64,000 nucleotides of DNA from an uncultured Collinsella sp. (GTDB taxonomy: Bacteria; Actinomycetota; Coriobacteriia; Coriobacteriales; Coriobacteriaceae), in contig CAUGJE010000005.1 in assembly GCA_959599915.1 (NCBI GenBank), forward strand, positions 70,219 to 134,218, read 5' to 3'. Under the pieces are notes generated by a model. That model was not told where the DNA came from and did no database searches. It saw only the letters and a program-made list of their open reading frames with translations. Position numbers and translations under genes: made by a program. Shown piece by piece: positions 8,735-17,068 of the stretch (within the stretch, counting starts at the first letter, position 1; each line of letters opens with the position of its first letter).

Positions 8735-9397
8735 CTAGTCCTTAAACAGATAGCCCACGCCGCGGACGGTAGTGATGTGCGCCGCGATCTGCGGGCCCAC
8801 CTTGGAGCGGATGCGTCGAATGTGCACGTCGACGGTGCGCGTGCCGCCGCAGTACTCAAAGCCCCACACGCGGTGCAGCAGCACCTCGCGGCTGTAGGCA
8901 CGGTTGGGATGCGTCGCCAAAAAGCTCAGCAGCGAGTACTCCATCAGCGTCAGGTCGATGGGCTCGTTATCGAGTGTCACCTGGTAGGTAGCCAGGTTAA
9001 TCTCGAGGTTATCGATATTGAGCACATCGTCGGCGGTGACGGCCTCCTCCTCGCCCATCAGGCGCTGCGCACGAGCCTTAAGCTCGTTGGGCGTCGCCGT
9101 GGGGCATACAAAGTCGGCATGCGCGTGGTTCGGCAGACGCAGGGTGCCGAGCGCCTCGTCGTCGACGATCACCAGCATGGGAACGCCACCGCGGTCGTCG
9201 AGCCACTTGGCAATCTGATCGATGCGGTCGCTGCGGATGCCATCGGAATCGAGGATCAGCAGGTCAAAGTCGTGCGCCGCAGTCGGCGAATCGGGGGTTG
9301 CCAAGCTCACCTCGACACCCAGGGTGGTCGTCAAGCTGCGGGCAAACTCGTGGAAGCGCGTCGTGCGCGCCATGAACAGGGCACTCTTTTCGGACAT
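8735..9397 (-). CDS. Orphan OmpR-family regulator, GlnR-like
   Basis: 220 residues. The C-terminal half is a complete OmpR-type winged helix (LTLMEYSLLSFLATHPNRAY, then RTVDVHIRRIRSK and TTVRGVGYLF). The N-terminal half folds like a receiver but lacks the usual double-acid pocket; only DLLILDSDG remains of the phosphorylation region. Such an atypical receiver with no partner kinase is what actinobacterial GlnR looks like, and this gene lies 50 bp downstream of glnA on the same strand. I infer a nitrogen regulator of GlnR type. The start is the ATG behind GGAGG at 9395-9397. Confidence 0.75.
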   Translation of the reverse strand: MSEKSALFMARTTRFHEFARSLTTTLGVEVSLATPDSPTAAHDFDLLILDSDGIRSDRIDQIAKWLDDRGGVPMLVIVDDEALGTLRLPNHAHADFVCPTATPNELKARAQRLMGEEEAVTADDVLNIDNLEINLATYQVTLDNEPIDLTLMEYSLLSFLATHPNRAYSREVLLHRVWGFEYCGGTRTVDVHIRRIRSKVGPQIAAHITTVRGVGYLFKD

Positions 9398-9447
9398 ATC
9401 GGCCTCCAAAGAAATGAGCTCAATCGTACTGGAACAAGCCAGCGCGA

Positions 9448-10785
9448 TTAGGAGTTCGCCAGGTAGTGCTTGATCTCCCACTCGGTGATCGTAGACTCAA
9501 ACTTATGCCACTCGTCGCGCTTCTTTTTGAGGAAGAAGCTGTGGATGTGCTCACCGAGGGCATCCTTCATAAACTGCGAGTCCTCAAACACGTCGAGCGC
9601 CTCTTTGAGCGAGCGCGGCAGCGGCGTGTAGCCGGCCTCGACCATCTGACGGTCGGTAAGCTTGAGCGTCTCGGCCGTGGCCTCGGGCGGGAGCTCCAGC
9701 TTGCGCTCGATGCCGTCCAGACCAGCCGCCAGCGTGACGGCGTTGACCAGGTACGGGTTGGCCATGGGGTCGGGGCTGCGAAGCTCAATGCGCGTGGACA
9801 GCTGCTTGCCGGGCTTGTAGACCGGGATGCGGACCATGCTCGCGCGGTTGCGCAGGCCCCACGTGGCGTACTGCGGCACGGAATCGCCTCCCGTAGTGAT
9901 GCGCTTGTACGAGTTGACCGTGGGGTTGGTGATGGCGCTGATCTCGCGCGCGTGTGCCAGAATGCCAGCCATGTAGTGCTTGGCGATATCGGAGAGGTGG
10001 TACTTCTCGTCGTCCTCGCCCCAAAAGACGTTGTTGCCGTCGTGGTCGAACAGCGACTGATGCAAAAACATGGCGCTGCCGTCCTCGCCCGCCAACGGCT
10101 TGGGCATAAAGGAGGCGTGGCAACCGCTCTCGTAGGCCTGCTGCTTAATGATGAGCTTGGCCGTGGTGATGGCGTCGGACATGCTCAGGGCCTCGGCGTG
10201 GCGCAGGCTCATGCCGTGCTGTGAGCGACCGGCGGCGTGGAAGGTGTACTCCACGGGCACGGACATCTTCTCGAGCGTAAGGACCGTGTTGCGGCGCAGG
10301 TCGCGAGCGGCATCGCTCACCGAAAGATCGAAGTAGCCCACGTTGTCGAGCGGCTCGGGGGTGTGCTCGTCGGGGAAGTAGTAGTACTCCAGCTCGGCGC
10401 CCACGTTGAGCAGATAGCCAGCCTTCTCGGCCTTGCGGAACATGCGGCGCAGGGCATCGCGCGGGTCGCCGGCAAACGGCTTGCGATCGGGAGTGCACAC
10501 GTCGCAGAACACGCGGGCGACGCCGTTATGGCTCGGGCGCCACGGCAGAATCTGGAAGGTCGAAGCATCGGGAAACGCCAGCATGTCGGCTTCCTCGGGC
10601 GTGGCAAAGCCCTCGATGGCGGAGCCGTCAAAGCCAATACCCTCCTCAAAAGCGACCTCGAGGTCCTCGGGGCTAATGGCAAAGTTCTTGAGGCGGCCGA
10701 GAATGTCGACAAACCACAGACGCACAAAGCGGATGTCACGCTGCTCTACGGAGCGGAGTACGTAATCAATGTTCTGCTGGTTCAT
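9448..10785 (-). CDS. glnA: Glutamine synthetase type I
   Basis: Makes glutamine from glutamate, ammonia and ATP in the cytoplasm. 445 residues, the short GSI-alpha size. Visible motifs are the active-site loop GFDGSAIEGF (about residues 51-60), the ATP-binding region HAAGRSQHGMS and the glutamate site NPTVNSYKR. The segment where GSI-beta enzymes carry the adenylylated tyrosine reads KLELPPEA, without tyrosine, so adenylylation control is unlikely. The ATG follows GGGGAG. Paired 9-bp direct repeats lie 40-60 bp upstream, and the GlnR-like regulator follows in the same operon. Confidence 0.95.
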   Translation of the reverse strand: MNQQNIDYVLRSVEQRDIRFVRLWFVDILGRLKNFAISPEDLEVAFEEGIGFDGSAIEGFATPEEADMLAFPDASTFQILPWRPSHNGVARVFCDVCTPDRKPFAGDPRDALRRMFRKAEKAGYLLNVGAELEYYYFPDEHTPEPLDNVGYFDLSVSDAARDLRRNTVLTLEKMSVPVEYTFHAAGRSQHGMSLRHAEALSMSDAITTAKLIIKQQAYESGCHASFMPKPLAGEDGSAMFLHQSLFDHDGNNVFWGEDDEKYHLSDIAKHYMAGILAHAREISAITNPTVNSYKRITTGGDSVPQYATWGLRNRASMVRIPVYKPGKQLSTRIELRSPDPMANPYLVNAVTLAAGLDGIERKLELPPEATAETLKLTDRQMVEAGYTPLPRSLKEALDVFEDSQFMKDALGEHIHSFFLKKKRDEWHKFESTITEWEIKHYLANS

Positions 10786-10824
10786 GTCGCTCCCCTTTCT
10801 TTCGGGCGGGTTTCGACTGGTCTA

Positions 10825-10845
10825 TATCGCAGATACTATCGCAGA
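10825..10845. promoter_or_regulatory. Direct-repeat operator candidate upstream of glnA
   Basis: TATCGCAGA occurs at 10825-10833 and again at 10837-10845, a 12-bp period. OmpR-family regulators usually bind such closely spaced direct repeats, and an OmpR-family gene is in the same operon. Confidence 0.4.
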
Positions 10846-10919
10846 AAAATGTTTCCGCAGGGTTAAAGCGTATCAAGCGCTCAAAAAACGTGCGCGAACA
10901 GGCAGTTGCGAACGAGCGG

Positions 10920-11942
10920 CTAGCGCGAGGTCGATGCGCGGTGTTCGATGTGACCGGGAACCTCGATGCGTTTGGGGGCGAGCTTTGCGGCCTCGCCCAC
11001 GGTGGTGGTAACAACATCGATGCGCTCGGAGAGGCGCTCGACCACGCGCTCGGCAATGGTGAGGGTGTCTTGCGCAGCCGTGGTCACACCGCCAAAGAGC
11101 ACGTGGTTCCAGGGGTAGTCGTCAAACGTCGCGATCTTGAGCCCAGCCGGCAACGAGGGTCCCAACTGTGCCAGCGCCTCGGTCAGACGCAGAAAGACCA
11201 GGCCGTTGACGGCAATGAGGCCGAGCTTTTTGCCGGCATAGTCGCGGATGGTCTCGTCCAAGCGACCGACACCCGTGGTGCCACCGTCGGCCAGGGTAAC
11301 GACCTCGCCAGCAAGACCGCGGCGCGAAAGCTCGTCGGCAAAGGCCTCGGCGCGCTCGCGACGCACGGGGCTGTCATCGCTTGCCTCAGTGAGCAGACAC
11401 AGGCGCTCGCTGTCAGCAGCGGCCAAGGCGTCTACCAGGCCGGCAACTAGCTCACGGTTGTTAGATGTCACCAGATCGACACCTCCGTCGGCAACGTCGC
11501 GGTCGAGCAGCACAACGGGCAGGCGCCCCGCGGCTGCGGCGATCGCCTTGTCGTTGCCACCACAGGTGTTGACGACCAGGCCGTCCACGCCGGCATCGAT
11601 AAGTCTGGTGAGCGACTCTGCTTCCTTAGTGGGGTCGTTGCCGCTAATGGCCGTCATGAGCGAGCAGCCGCGCGCGGCGGCGCTGGCGGAAAGCCCTTCG
11701 AGCATGGCGCTCGAGAATGGGTTGGCGATGTCGGCCAGAATCACGCCGATGAGGTTGGTACGCGAGCTGCGCAGATTGCGCGCGGCGGCACGTGGGCGAT
11801 AGCCGGTGCGCTCGATGACCTCGGCAATGCGGGCACGGGTCTCCTCGGTCATTTGCCCGGGACGGTTGTTGAGATAGCGCGAGACCGTGGCCGGGCTCAC
11901 GCCCGCCTCGACGGCAATGTCCTTGATTCTCATCTGCGCCAT
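10920..11942 (-). CDS. LacI-family transcriptional regulator
   Basis: 340 residues: helix-turn-helix MRIKDIAVEAGVSPATVSRY at the start, hinge YRPRAAARNLRSSRTNLIG, then a periplasmic-binding-protein-like effector domain (IAVNGLVFLRL, KIATFDDYPWN). The operator-contacting helix is standard. The ligand is unknown; no sugar transporter is adjacent. The start is the ATG at 11940-11942, although its ribosome site is weak. It lies downstream of a GntR regulator on the same strand, with a weak hairpin between them. Confidence 0.88.
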   Translation of the reverse strand: MAQMRIKDIAVEAGVSPATVSRYLNNRPGQMTEETRARIAEVIERTGYRPRAAARNLRSSRTNLIGVILADIANPFSSAMLEGLSASAAARGCSLMTAISGNDPTKEAESLTRLIDAGVDGLVVNTCGGNDKAIAAAAGRLPVVLLDRDVADGGVDLVTSNNRELVAGLVDALAAADSERLCLLTEASDDSPVRRERAEAFADELSRRGLAGEVVTLADGGTTGVGRLDETIRDYAGKKLGLIAVNGLVFLRLTEALAQLGPSLPAGLKIATFDDYPWNHVLFGGVTTAAQDTLTIAERVVERLSERIDVVTTTVGEAAKLAPKRIEVPGHIEHRASTSR

Positions 11943-12013
11943 AGCGCACCCCGTTTCCCATTTGTCGGCAGTCTGAGCAATTTTAGGCATTTTTAAAAAA
12001 TCTCGGTTGCAAA

Positions 12014-12033
12014 ACGCTGTAGGTGAGCAGCGT
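12014..12033 (-). terminator. Weak terminator between GntR and LacI genes
   Basis: 6-bp stem ACGCTG/CAGCGT with an 8-nt loop and T-runs on both sides. Confidence 0.35.
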
Positions 12034-12066
12034 CGTTTTTGCGTCTCGAGCAGATGCGGTGATGGG

Positions 12067-12759
12067 CTAGATAGACGAGTCTTTGGACAGCTCAAAATAG
12101 TCAGGATGCAAGGCGATAACCGGGCCCTGCTCCTCGGGCATCAGGTGCAAGTGCGTCTGCGCCAGATAGCTCGCCGTGTCGGTATCGCCTCTCTTAATGG
12201 CCTCGAGAATCCGGCGATGCTGCCGACGAATCGGCTCCCAATCCAGATCCTGCGACACCATACGCAACCAGTTGTATCGCTCAAAATGCGTATTGACGCT
12301 CTTCATCCAATCCCACAGCATATGGCGGCCGGCAATCTCAAAGCACGTCTCATGGAACAGGTTGTCCAGATCGAAAAAGCGACGCGTTTCGCGATGGTCG
12401 AGCGACTCGGACTCGGCAAGAATCTGCTCGAGCCGATGTTTTTGCTCGGGCGTGGCGGCCGAACAGCATTTAATAAGCACGCTTCTTTCGAGTTTCTCGC
12501 GCAAGAAACAGGCGTTCTCGGCGCGCTCCATGCTGATCTTAGAGACGTAGGTGCCGCTTTTTGGACGCGTTTCCACCAGCTCCTGCTCACGCAGGCGCAC
12601 AAAGGACTCGCGAATGGGCGTGCGCCCGATTCCCGTCTCCTTTTCCAGACCAATCGCCGAAAGGCGCGTGCCGGGCTTGAGCTCGGCATAGATGATCTTG
12701 GAGCGCAATGCGTTGTATGCCTGGTCTTGCAGGCTCTGATAATGCTGGTGCTGTTCCAT
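12067..12759 (-). CDS. GntR-family regulator with FCD domain
   Basis: 230 residues. The winged helix covers about residues 8-75 (RSKIIYAELKPGTRLSAIGL, TGIGRTPIRESFVRLREQ, RPKSGTYVSKI). An all-helical FCD ligand domain follows, with DLDNLFHETCFEIAG and the His-containing RRQHRRILEAI and THLHLM that usually hold a metal and a carboxylate. It probably senses an organic acid or sugar acid. The start is the ATG behind GAGGG at 12757-12759. A second FCD-domain fragment lies at 14678-14917. Confidence 0.88.
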   Translation of the reverse strand: MEQHQHYQSLQDQAYNALRSKIIYAELKPGTRLSAIGLEKETGIGRTPIRESFVRLREQELVETRPKSGTYVSKISMERAENACFLREKLERSVLIKCCSAATPEQKHRLEQILAESESLDHRETRRFFDLDNLFHETCFEIAGRHMLWDWMKSVNTHFERYNWLRMVSQDLDWEPIRRQHRRILEAIKRGDTDTASYLAQTHLHLMPEEQGPVIALHPDYFELSKDSSI

Positions 12760-12831
12760 AAAGCCCTCGGATGAAGCCCACGGTGTGTCGAATGTCACCA
12801 CGTAATACTATCTCATCCCCCGCCCCCTCAT

Positions 12832-12900
12832 AAGTTGCGGTGGAATAGTTCCTGCTCAAAGCCTTCAGCAGCAAAAACAGGAACTATTCCACCGCAACTT
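12832..12900. repeat. Hairpin element with 23-bp perfect arms
   Basis: Arms 12832-12854 and 12878-12900 (AAGTTGCGGTGGAATAGTTC and on) are perfect reverse complements separated by 23 nt. It lies upstream of the GntR gene in the 570-bp gap before the ATPase gene. Confidence 0.8.
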
Positions 12901-12958
12901 CCAACAGTCTTTTTGGGACGGGGCTTTTTGGCCACCCCGGGCCGCAGGTCGGCCCCTT

Positions 12959-13118
12959 GCCGCAAAAGCGGCCCATCTACTACGTTAACGCGGAGAGCCC
13001 AGACCATGCTGAAAAGTGCGAAAACAAAACCGCTGGTAGAGAGCTTGTCGATTTTCGAAAAAGCCGACTATGGTTGACCCCTGCGGCTTAAACGTAGTAG
13101 ATAGGCCCTTTTCGTGGC
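12959..13118. repeat. Long imperfect inverted repeat
   Basis: Arms 12959-12986 and 13091-13118 match at 23 of 28 positions, with a perfect inner part AACGTAGTAGAT. They enclose 104 nt that contain a small internal hairpin (GTCGATTTTCGAAAAAGCCGAC). No gene is visible between the GntR gene and the ATPase gene. Confidence 0.7.
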
Positions 13119-13244
13119 GCAGCACTACTGCACCCCAAATTGGCACCCCGAGCCCTCGTGAGTTGCCAACAAGCTGTTCGCCCAGCGCTTTATCCGCGCG
13201 GCATTTGGAAAATAGCACCACCGCAAAACCCGCGAGTAGCGCTT

Positions 13245-13304
13245 ACTTTGCTATATCTCACTATACTTTGCTATATCTTGCTATACTTTGCTATATCTTG
13301 CTAT
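13245..13304 (+). repeat. Three 20-bp tandem repeats directly upstream of the ATPase gene
   Basis: Copies at 13245-13264, 13265-13284 and 13285-13304, consensus ACTTTGCTATATCTTGCTAT. The first copy has two changes; the last two are identical. Each unit is itself two 10-bp halves of the form AYYTTGCTAT, so the array repeats once per helical turn. It ends 22 bp before the ATG and is much more AT-rich than its surroundings. Confidence 0.9.
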
Positions 13305-13326
13305 ACCTTGAGCAAAGGTGGCTCAC

Positions 13327-14418
13327 ATGCAAACAAACCCTTTTAAGCCCACAGCAGGTAAAACACCTCCCACGATTATCGGCCGCGAAGATGTGCTCGA
13401 AGAATTCAATGAGGGCCTCGTCAACGGGCCTGGTGCCCCGGGGCGCCTAATGCGCATAGCCGGCGTCCGTGGAACGGGCAAGACGGTCCTCCTTGACGAG
13501 TGCTCACGTTTGGCGCAAAGCCGTGGCTGGACGGTCATAAAAGAGGTCGCAACCGAGGGACTTTGCCAGCGCATTCTCGAACAGCTGCAGCCCAAATTCC
13601 AGGCCAAACACGCCAGATTTGAGCCCACCGTAGCTGGCATATCCATCGGCAGCATAGATATTGAGCGAATCGGCCCATCGCTACGCGACGCCATGAGACA
13701 GACAATATCCAAGAATGGAAATGGCCTGCTCATCACTCTCGACGAGGTTCAAGACGCAGAGCTCGATGAGGTCCGAACGCTCTCCATTGCGATTCAGCAG
13801 GTTATCGGCGAAGACCTTGATATCGCCTTTGTTTTTGCTGGGCTTCCTTCGATGATTGAAAGCATCATCAACGGAAAGACACTTACGTTTTTGCGCCGTG
13901 CCCTCCCCTTTGATCTGAAGGCTGTGGCAGTAACCGAAGTGTCGTACTCCCTCGAGGAAACCATTGAAGCGTCTGGCATGGAGTTGCAGCCAGGTATTGC
14001 CGGCCAACTTGCCGAGGCAACGCAAGGCTATCCTTTCATGATCCAACTCGTTGGATACTATGCATGGCAGTTGGCAAGACGCGCACATACAGCGATTATT
14101 GGAGAAGAAGAAGCCGAGCGTGGCATTGCAACGGCACGCGAACGCTTCTGCGCCATGGTGATTGAGCCCGCGCTGCAGCGCATTCCGCCCACGTGCATCG
14201 CTTATCTGCTGAGCATGGCGTCTTTGGGGCAGACGAGCTCGACCAGCATGGTTGCCGAGGCCCTAAACAAAACGCCTCAACAGGTGAGCTCCGTCCGCAG
14301 CCGCCTGTTAAGAGAATCGATTATCGAGGCTCCTTCGTACGGCAAGGTCTCATTTGCCATCCCCTACATGCGCGACTACCTCTACGAGCATAAAGCCGAA
14401 CTGGAAGTTGAACTGTAG
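13327..14418 (+). CDS. AAA ATPase with winged-helix C-terminus (Orc/Cdc6- or archaeal-ATPase-like)
   Basis: 363 residues. Walker A GVRGTGKT (about 46-53), Walker B LLITLDEVQ (about 135-143), sensor 1 IAFVFAGLPS, then a lid and a winged-helix-like end (TPQQVSSVRSRLLRES, ending MRDYLYEHKAELEVEL). The layout resembles the archaeal ATPase family and Orc1/Cdc6 proteins. The real function is unknown. I start at the ATG at 13327 because AGGTGG precedes it at 5 bp; a GTG at 13318 is in frame. The tandem repeats immediately upstream suggest that the protein binds its own promoter region. It stands alone, on the strand opposite to its neighbours, between hairpin elements. Confidence 0.75.
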   Translation: MQTNPFKPTAGKTPPTIIGREDVLEEFNEGLVNGPGAPGRLMRIAGVRGTGKTVLLDECSRLAQSRGWTVIKEVATEGLCQRILEQLQPKFQAKHARFEPTVAGISIGSIDIERIGPSLRDAMRQTISKNGNGLLITLDEVQDAELDEVRTLSIAIQQVIGEDLDIAFVFAGLPSMIESIINGKTLTFLRRALPFDLKAVAVTEVSYSLEETIEASGMELQPGIAGQLAEATQGYPFMIQLVGYYAWQLARRAHTAIIGEEEAERGIATARERFCAMVIEPALQRIPPTCIAYLLSMASLGQTSSTSMVAEALNKTPQQVSSVRSRLLRESIIEAPSYGKVSFAIPYMRDYLYEHKAELEVEL

Positions 14419-14437
14419 AAACGGCAACTGCCCTGCA

Positions 14438-14490
14438 AGACGAAAACCGTTTTCGTACGGATTTAAAGCAGACGTAAACGGTTTTCGTCT
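14438..14490. repeat. Hairpin element downstream of the ATPase gene
   Basis: Perfect 15-bp arms 14438-14452 and 14476-14490 (AGACGAAAACCGTTT) separated by 23 nt. The next 80 bp hold further TTTCGT/ACG motifs but no gene. Confidence 0.7.
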
Positions 14491-14594
14491 GTTTTACGTT
14501 CGGAAATAAGACGCAAATTGCACTTTCGTATGGTTTTACGCCAAACGCAACACGCTTTCGTCCGGCTATGCGTCCCCAATCCAGACGAAAAAGG

Positions 14595-14618
14595 CCCCGA
14601 GCTCGTGTGAGCTCGGGG
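14595..14618 (+). terminator. Rho-independent terminator
   Basis: 10-bp stem CCCCGAGCTC with GTGT loop followed by TTCTTTG; it probably ends transcription from the ATPase gene. Confidence 0.7.
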
Positions 14619-14677
14619 TTCTTTGTGCCGCACATCTATGAGAGGGAATCGATGCGCATGGGCGCTACTCCATGTAG

Positions 14678-14917
14678 CCGCCCTGGGATGGCGGCAACCT
14701 CGTCGTTACCCGCCTGATGGGCGTGCTCAAGGCATCCGTCCCCCTCTTTATCGACGTGACTGGCAAAAAGCTCGTCGAGGAAACTATCCGCACGCACCGC
14801 GATGTGGCCGACGCCATCGCCTCGCGCAATCCCACCGCCGCGCACGACGCGATGTATCTGCACCTGGTGTATAACCGCAACATGATTGCGGAGGGAGCAG
14901 AAACAAAAGGCATTTAG
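14678..14917 (+). pseudogene. C-terminal remnant of a GntR/FCD-family regulator
   Basis: The frame encodes about 79 residues beginning PPWDGGNLVVTRLMGV and containing ETIRTHRDVADAIASRNPTA and YLHLVYNRNMIAEGA. This is the last helix set of an FCD ligand domain. An in-frame TAG at 14675-14677 precedes it, and no DNA-binding part is found upstream. An ATG at 14717 could in principle start a 66-residue protein, but there is no ribosome site. I read it as a decayed regulator gene. Confidence 0.65.
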
Positions 14918-14951
14918 GTCCCGACAATAATCTTTCTTTGGCAAAACGCAG

Positions 14952-14985
14952 GCGGCGGCTGCCCAACACACAGGGCAGCCGCCGC
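14952..14985. terminator. Terminator after the flavin oxidoreductase gene
   Basis: 13-bp stem GCGGCGGCTGCCC with an 8-nt loop; T-run on the plus side and TTTTG on the minus side. Confidence 0.75.
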
Positions 14986-15016
14986 TTTTTGCAATCGATT
15001 GGTGCAAAGGGGTTGA

Positions 15017-16966
15017 CTAGAGTTCGCAGGCAACCTTGTAGCCATCGCCGATGGCATCGCGGATGTTGCCGCACTTGTTGGCATCGCCCAGCACGTGGGT
15101 GGCAACACCGGCAGCGGCAAGGTCGTCGGCCAACTTGGTATTGGGACGATAGCCCATGGCGAGCACCAGCGTATCGGCATCGGCGATGGTGTGGGCCTCG
15201 CCATCCTTCTCGTAGCTGATGGCATCCTCGGTGATCTCGGTCACCTTGGCCTCGGTTAGCACATGGACGCCCTTGGAGAGCATGCGCGTGATGAGCACCG
15301 CGCGACCGGCACCACCCTCGTTGGCGGCGAGCGTCTTGGTCATCTCGATAACGGTGATGTCGCGGTTTGCCGGCGACAGATCGTTGACCAACGGGGCCAG
15401 GTAATCGGCCGTCTCGCAACCGACGGTGCCGCCGCCCACGATGACAATCTTCTTGCCCGGGAAAGCCTTGCCACCCAGCAGGTCGTCAGCCGTCATGACC
15501 TGCTTAAATCCCTGCATAAAGGCCGGGGCGATGGGTTCGGCGCCATAAGCCAGGACAACCTCGTAGCCCGCGTAGTCGCGCTGGATGTCCTCGGCCGAAA
15601 GCTCGGTACCGAAGACGCACGTGACGCCGGCCTCGGCCAGGCGACGGTACTGATACTTGATCACGCGCGTGAGCTCCTGCTTTGCCGGCGGAACGGCCGC
15701 AATGCGCATCTCGCCGCCCGGCTCGTCCTGCTTATCCACGAGCACCACGTTATGGCCGCGCTTGGCGGCAATATAGGCTGCCTCCATGCCCGCGGGACCG
15801 GCACCCACAACGAGCACGTTCTTTGCCTCGGCGGCAGGCTCGTAGCCGGCCTCGTCGCGCTCCACGTCCGGGTTGACGGTGCAGGAGATGCGCTTGCCAA
15901 ACATAATGCCGTTCAGGCAGCGCAGGCAGCCGATGCAGGGGCGGATGTCGTCGGCGTTGCCGGCAGCGGCCTTGTTGCAGAACTCGGCATCGCACAGATT
16001 GGCGCGACCCATCATGCAGATGTCGGCAGCGCCGTCCTCGATCAGCTCTTCGGCAATCCATGCCTCGTTAATGCGGCCGACGGTGGCGACGGGAATGTTC
16101 ACGTGCTTCTTAATCTCACGCGAGCAAGCGGCGTGCGAGGCCTGCTGCGTGCCGGCGGCGGGAATCGCAGAGCCGCGCTTGATGGTGGTGCCGCCCGACA
16201 CATGAATCATGTCGACGCCGGCCTTCTCCAGGCGACGCGAGACGTAGATCATGTCGTTGAGGGTCAGGCCGCCATCGGTGTACTCGTCGCCCGAGATACG
16301 GACATCGATGATAAAGTCCTTGCCGCAGCGCTCGCGAATCTCGGCGATGACCTCGAGCAGGAAGCGCATGCGGGCGTCGAGCGAGCCGCCGTACTCGTCG
16401 GTGCGCTTGTTATAGAGCGGGGTCAAAAAGCCGCCGAGCATGCCGTGGGCGTGTGCCGCATGGACCTCGACGCCGTCGACACCGGCCTTCTGCATGCGCA
16501 CAGCAGCGTCACCAAACTGATGCGTGAGCTCGTGGATCTCATCGACCGTGATGGGGCGCGGCGCCTCGCGGGCATAGGACGGGCCCACAAAGGACGGAGC
16601 GATCAGGCGCGGCGTGCCCGGAATGTTAAAGGCCATGTAGGCGGGGTGGAAGAGCTGCGGCATGATCTTGCAGCCATACTCGTGGACGGCCGCGGCGAGC
16701 TTTTCCCAGCCAGGGATAAACGTGTCATCGTAACAGCACATGTCACCCGGCAGATAGGTATAGGTGGGCTCGACCGTCACGACCTCGGTGATGATCAGGC
16801 CTACGCCGCCCTTGGCACGGGCACGGTAATGATCGACCAAGTCGTCGGTCACATAGCCATGATCGGCCAGGTTGGTGGACACCGGCGGCATAAAGACGCG
16901 GTTCTTGACCTCGGTCGTACCGACCTTGATCGGACTAAAGAGCATCGGGTAGGCGGAGGACTCCAT
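15017..16966 (-). CDS. FAD/FMN/Fe-S oxidoreductase of the old-yellow-enzyme / 2,4-dienoyl-CoA reductase type
   Basis: 649 residues. An N-terminal FMN TIM barrel (VKNRVFMPPVSTNLAD; VEVHAAHAHGMLGGFLTPLYN) is followed by a four-cysteine cluster (CIGCLRC, then ISCTVNP). The rest is a FAD/NAD-binding half with GAGPAGMEAAY (about 390) and IVGGGTVGCETADYL. This is the layout of dienoyl-CoA reductases, enoate reductases and the bile-acid enzymes BaiCD/BaiH. It probably reduces an activated C=C bond using NAD(P)H; the substrate cannot be told. The start is the ATG at 16964-16966 behind AAAGGAA. It is transcribed alone. Confidence 0.88.
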   Translation of the reverse strand: MESSAYPMLFSPIKVGTTEVKNRVFMPPVSTNLADHGYVTDDLVDHYRARAKGGVGLIITEVVTVEPTYTYLPGDMCCYDDTFIPGWEKLAAAVHEYGCKIMPQLFHPAYMAFNIPGTPRLIAPSFVGPSYAREAPRPITVDEIHELTHQFGDAAVRMQKAGVDGVEVHAAHAHGMLGGFLTPLYNKRTDEYGGSLDARMRFLLEVIAEIRERCGKDFIIDVRISGDEYTDGGLTLNDMIYVSRRLEKAGVDMIHVSGGTTIKRGSAIPAAGTQQASHAACSREIKKHVNIPVATVGRINEAWIAEELIEDGAADICMMGRANLCDAEFCNKAAAGNADDIRPCIGCLRCLNGIMFGKRISCTVNPDVERDEAGYEPAAEAKNVLVVGAGPAGMEAAYIAAKRGHNVVLVDKQDEPGGEMRIAAVPPAKQELTRVIKYQYRRLAEAGVTCVFGTELSAEDIQRDYAGYEVVLAYGAEPIAPAFMQGFKQVMTADDLLGGKAFPGKKIVIVGGGTVGCETADYLAPLVNDLSPANRDITVIEMTKTLAANEGGAGRAVLITRMLSKGVHVLTEAKVTEITEDAISYEKDGEAHTIADADTLVLAMGYRPNTKLADDLAAAGVATHVLGDANKCGNIRDAIGDGYKVACEL

Positions 16967-17068
16967 GCAGGCTTCCTTTCGTTTGAGCCGCTCGGCGGCA
17001 GTTGCTAACGTACCTATCGTATCAGCAACTGCCGTATCCGAAGTCAAACATGCCCAAACGCCGATCGG

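Noticed and set aside
13318..13326. GTG at 13318 as start of the ATPase gene
   Set aside because: The GTG overlaps the AGGTGG ribosome site that serves the ATG at 13327.
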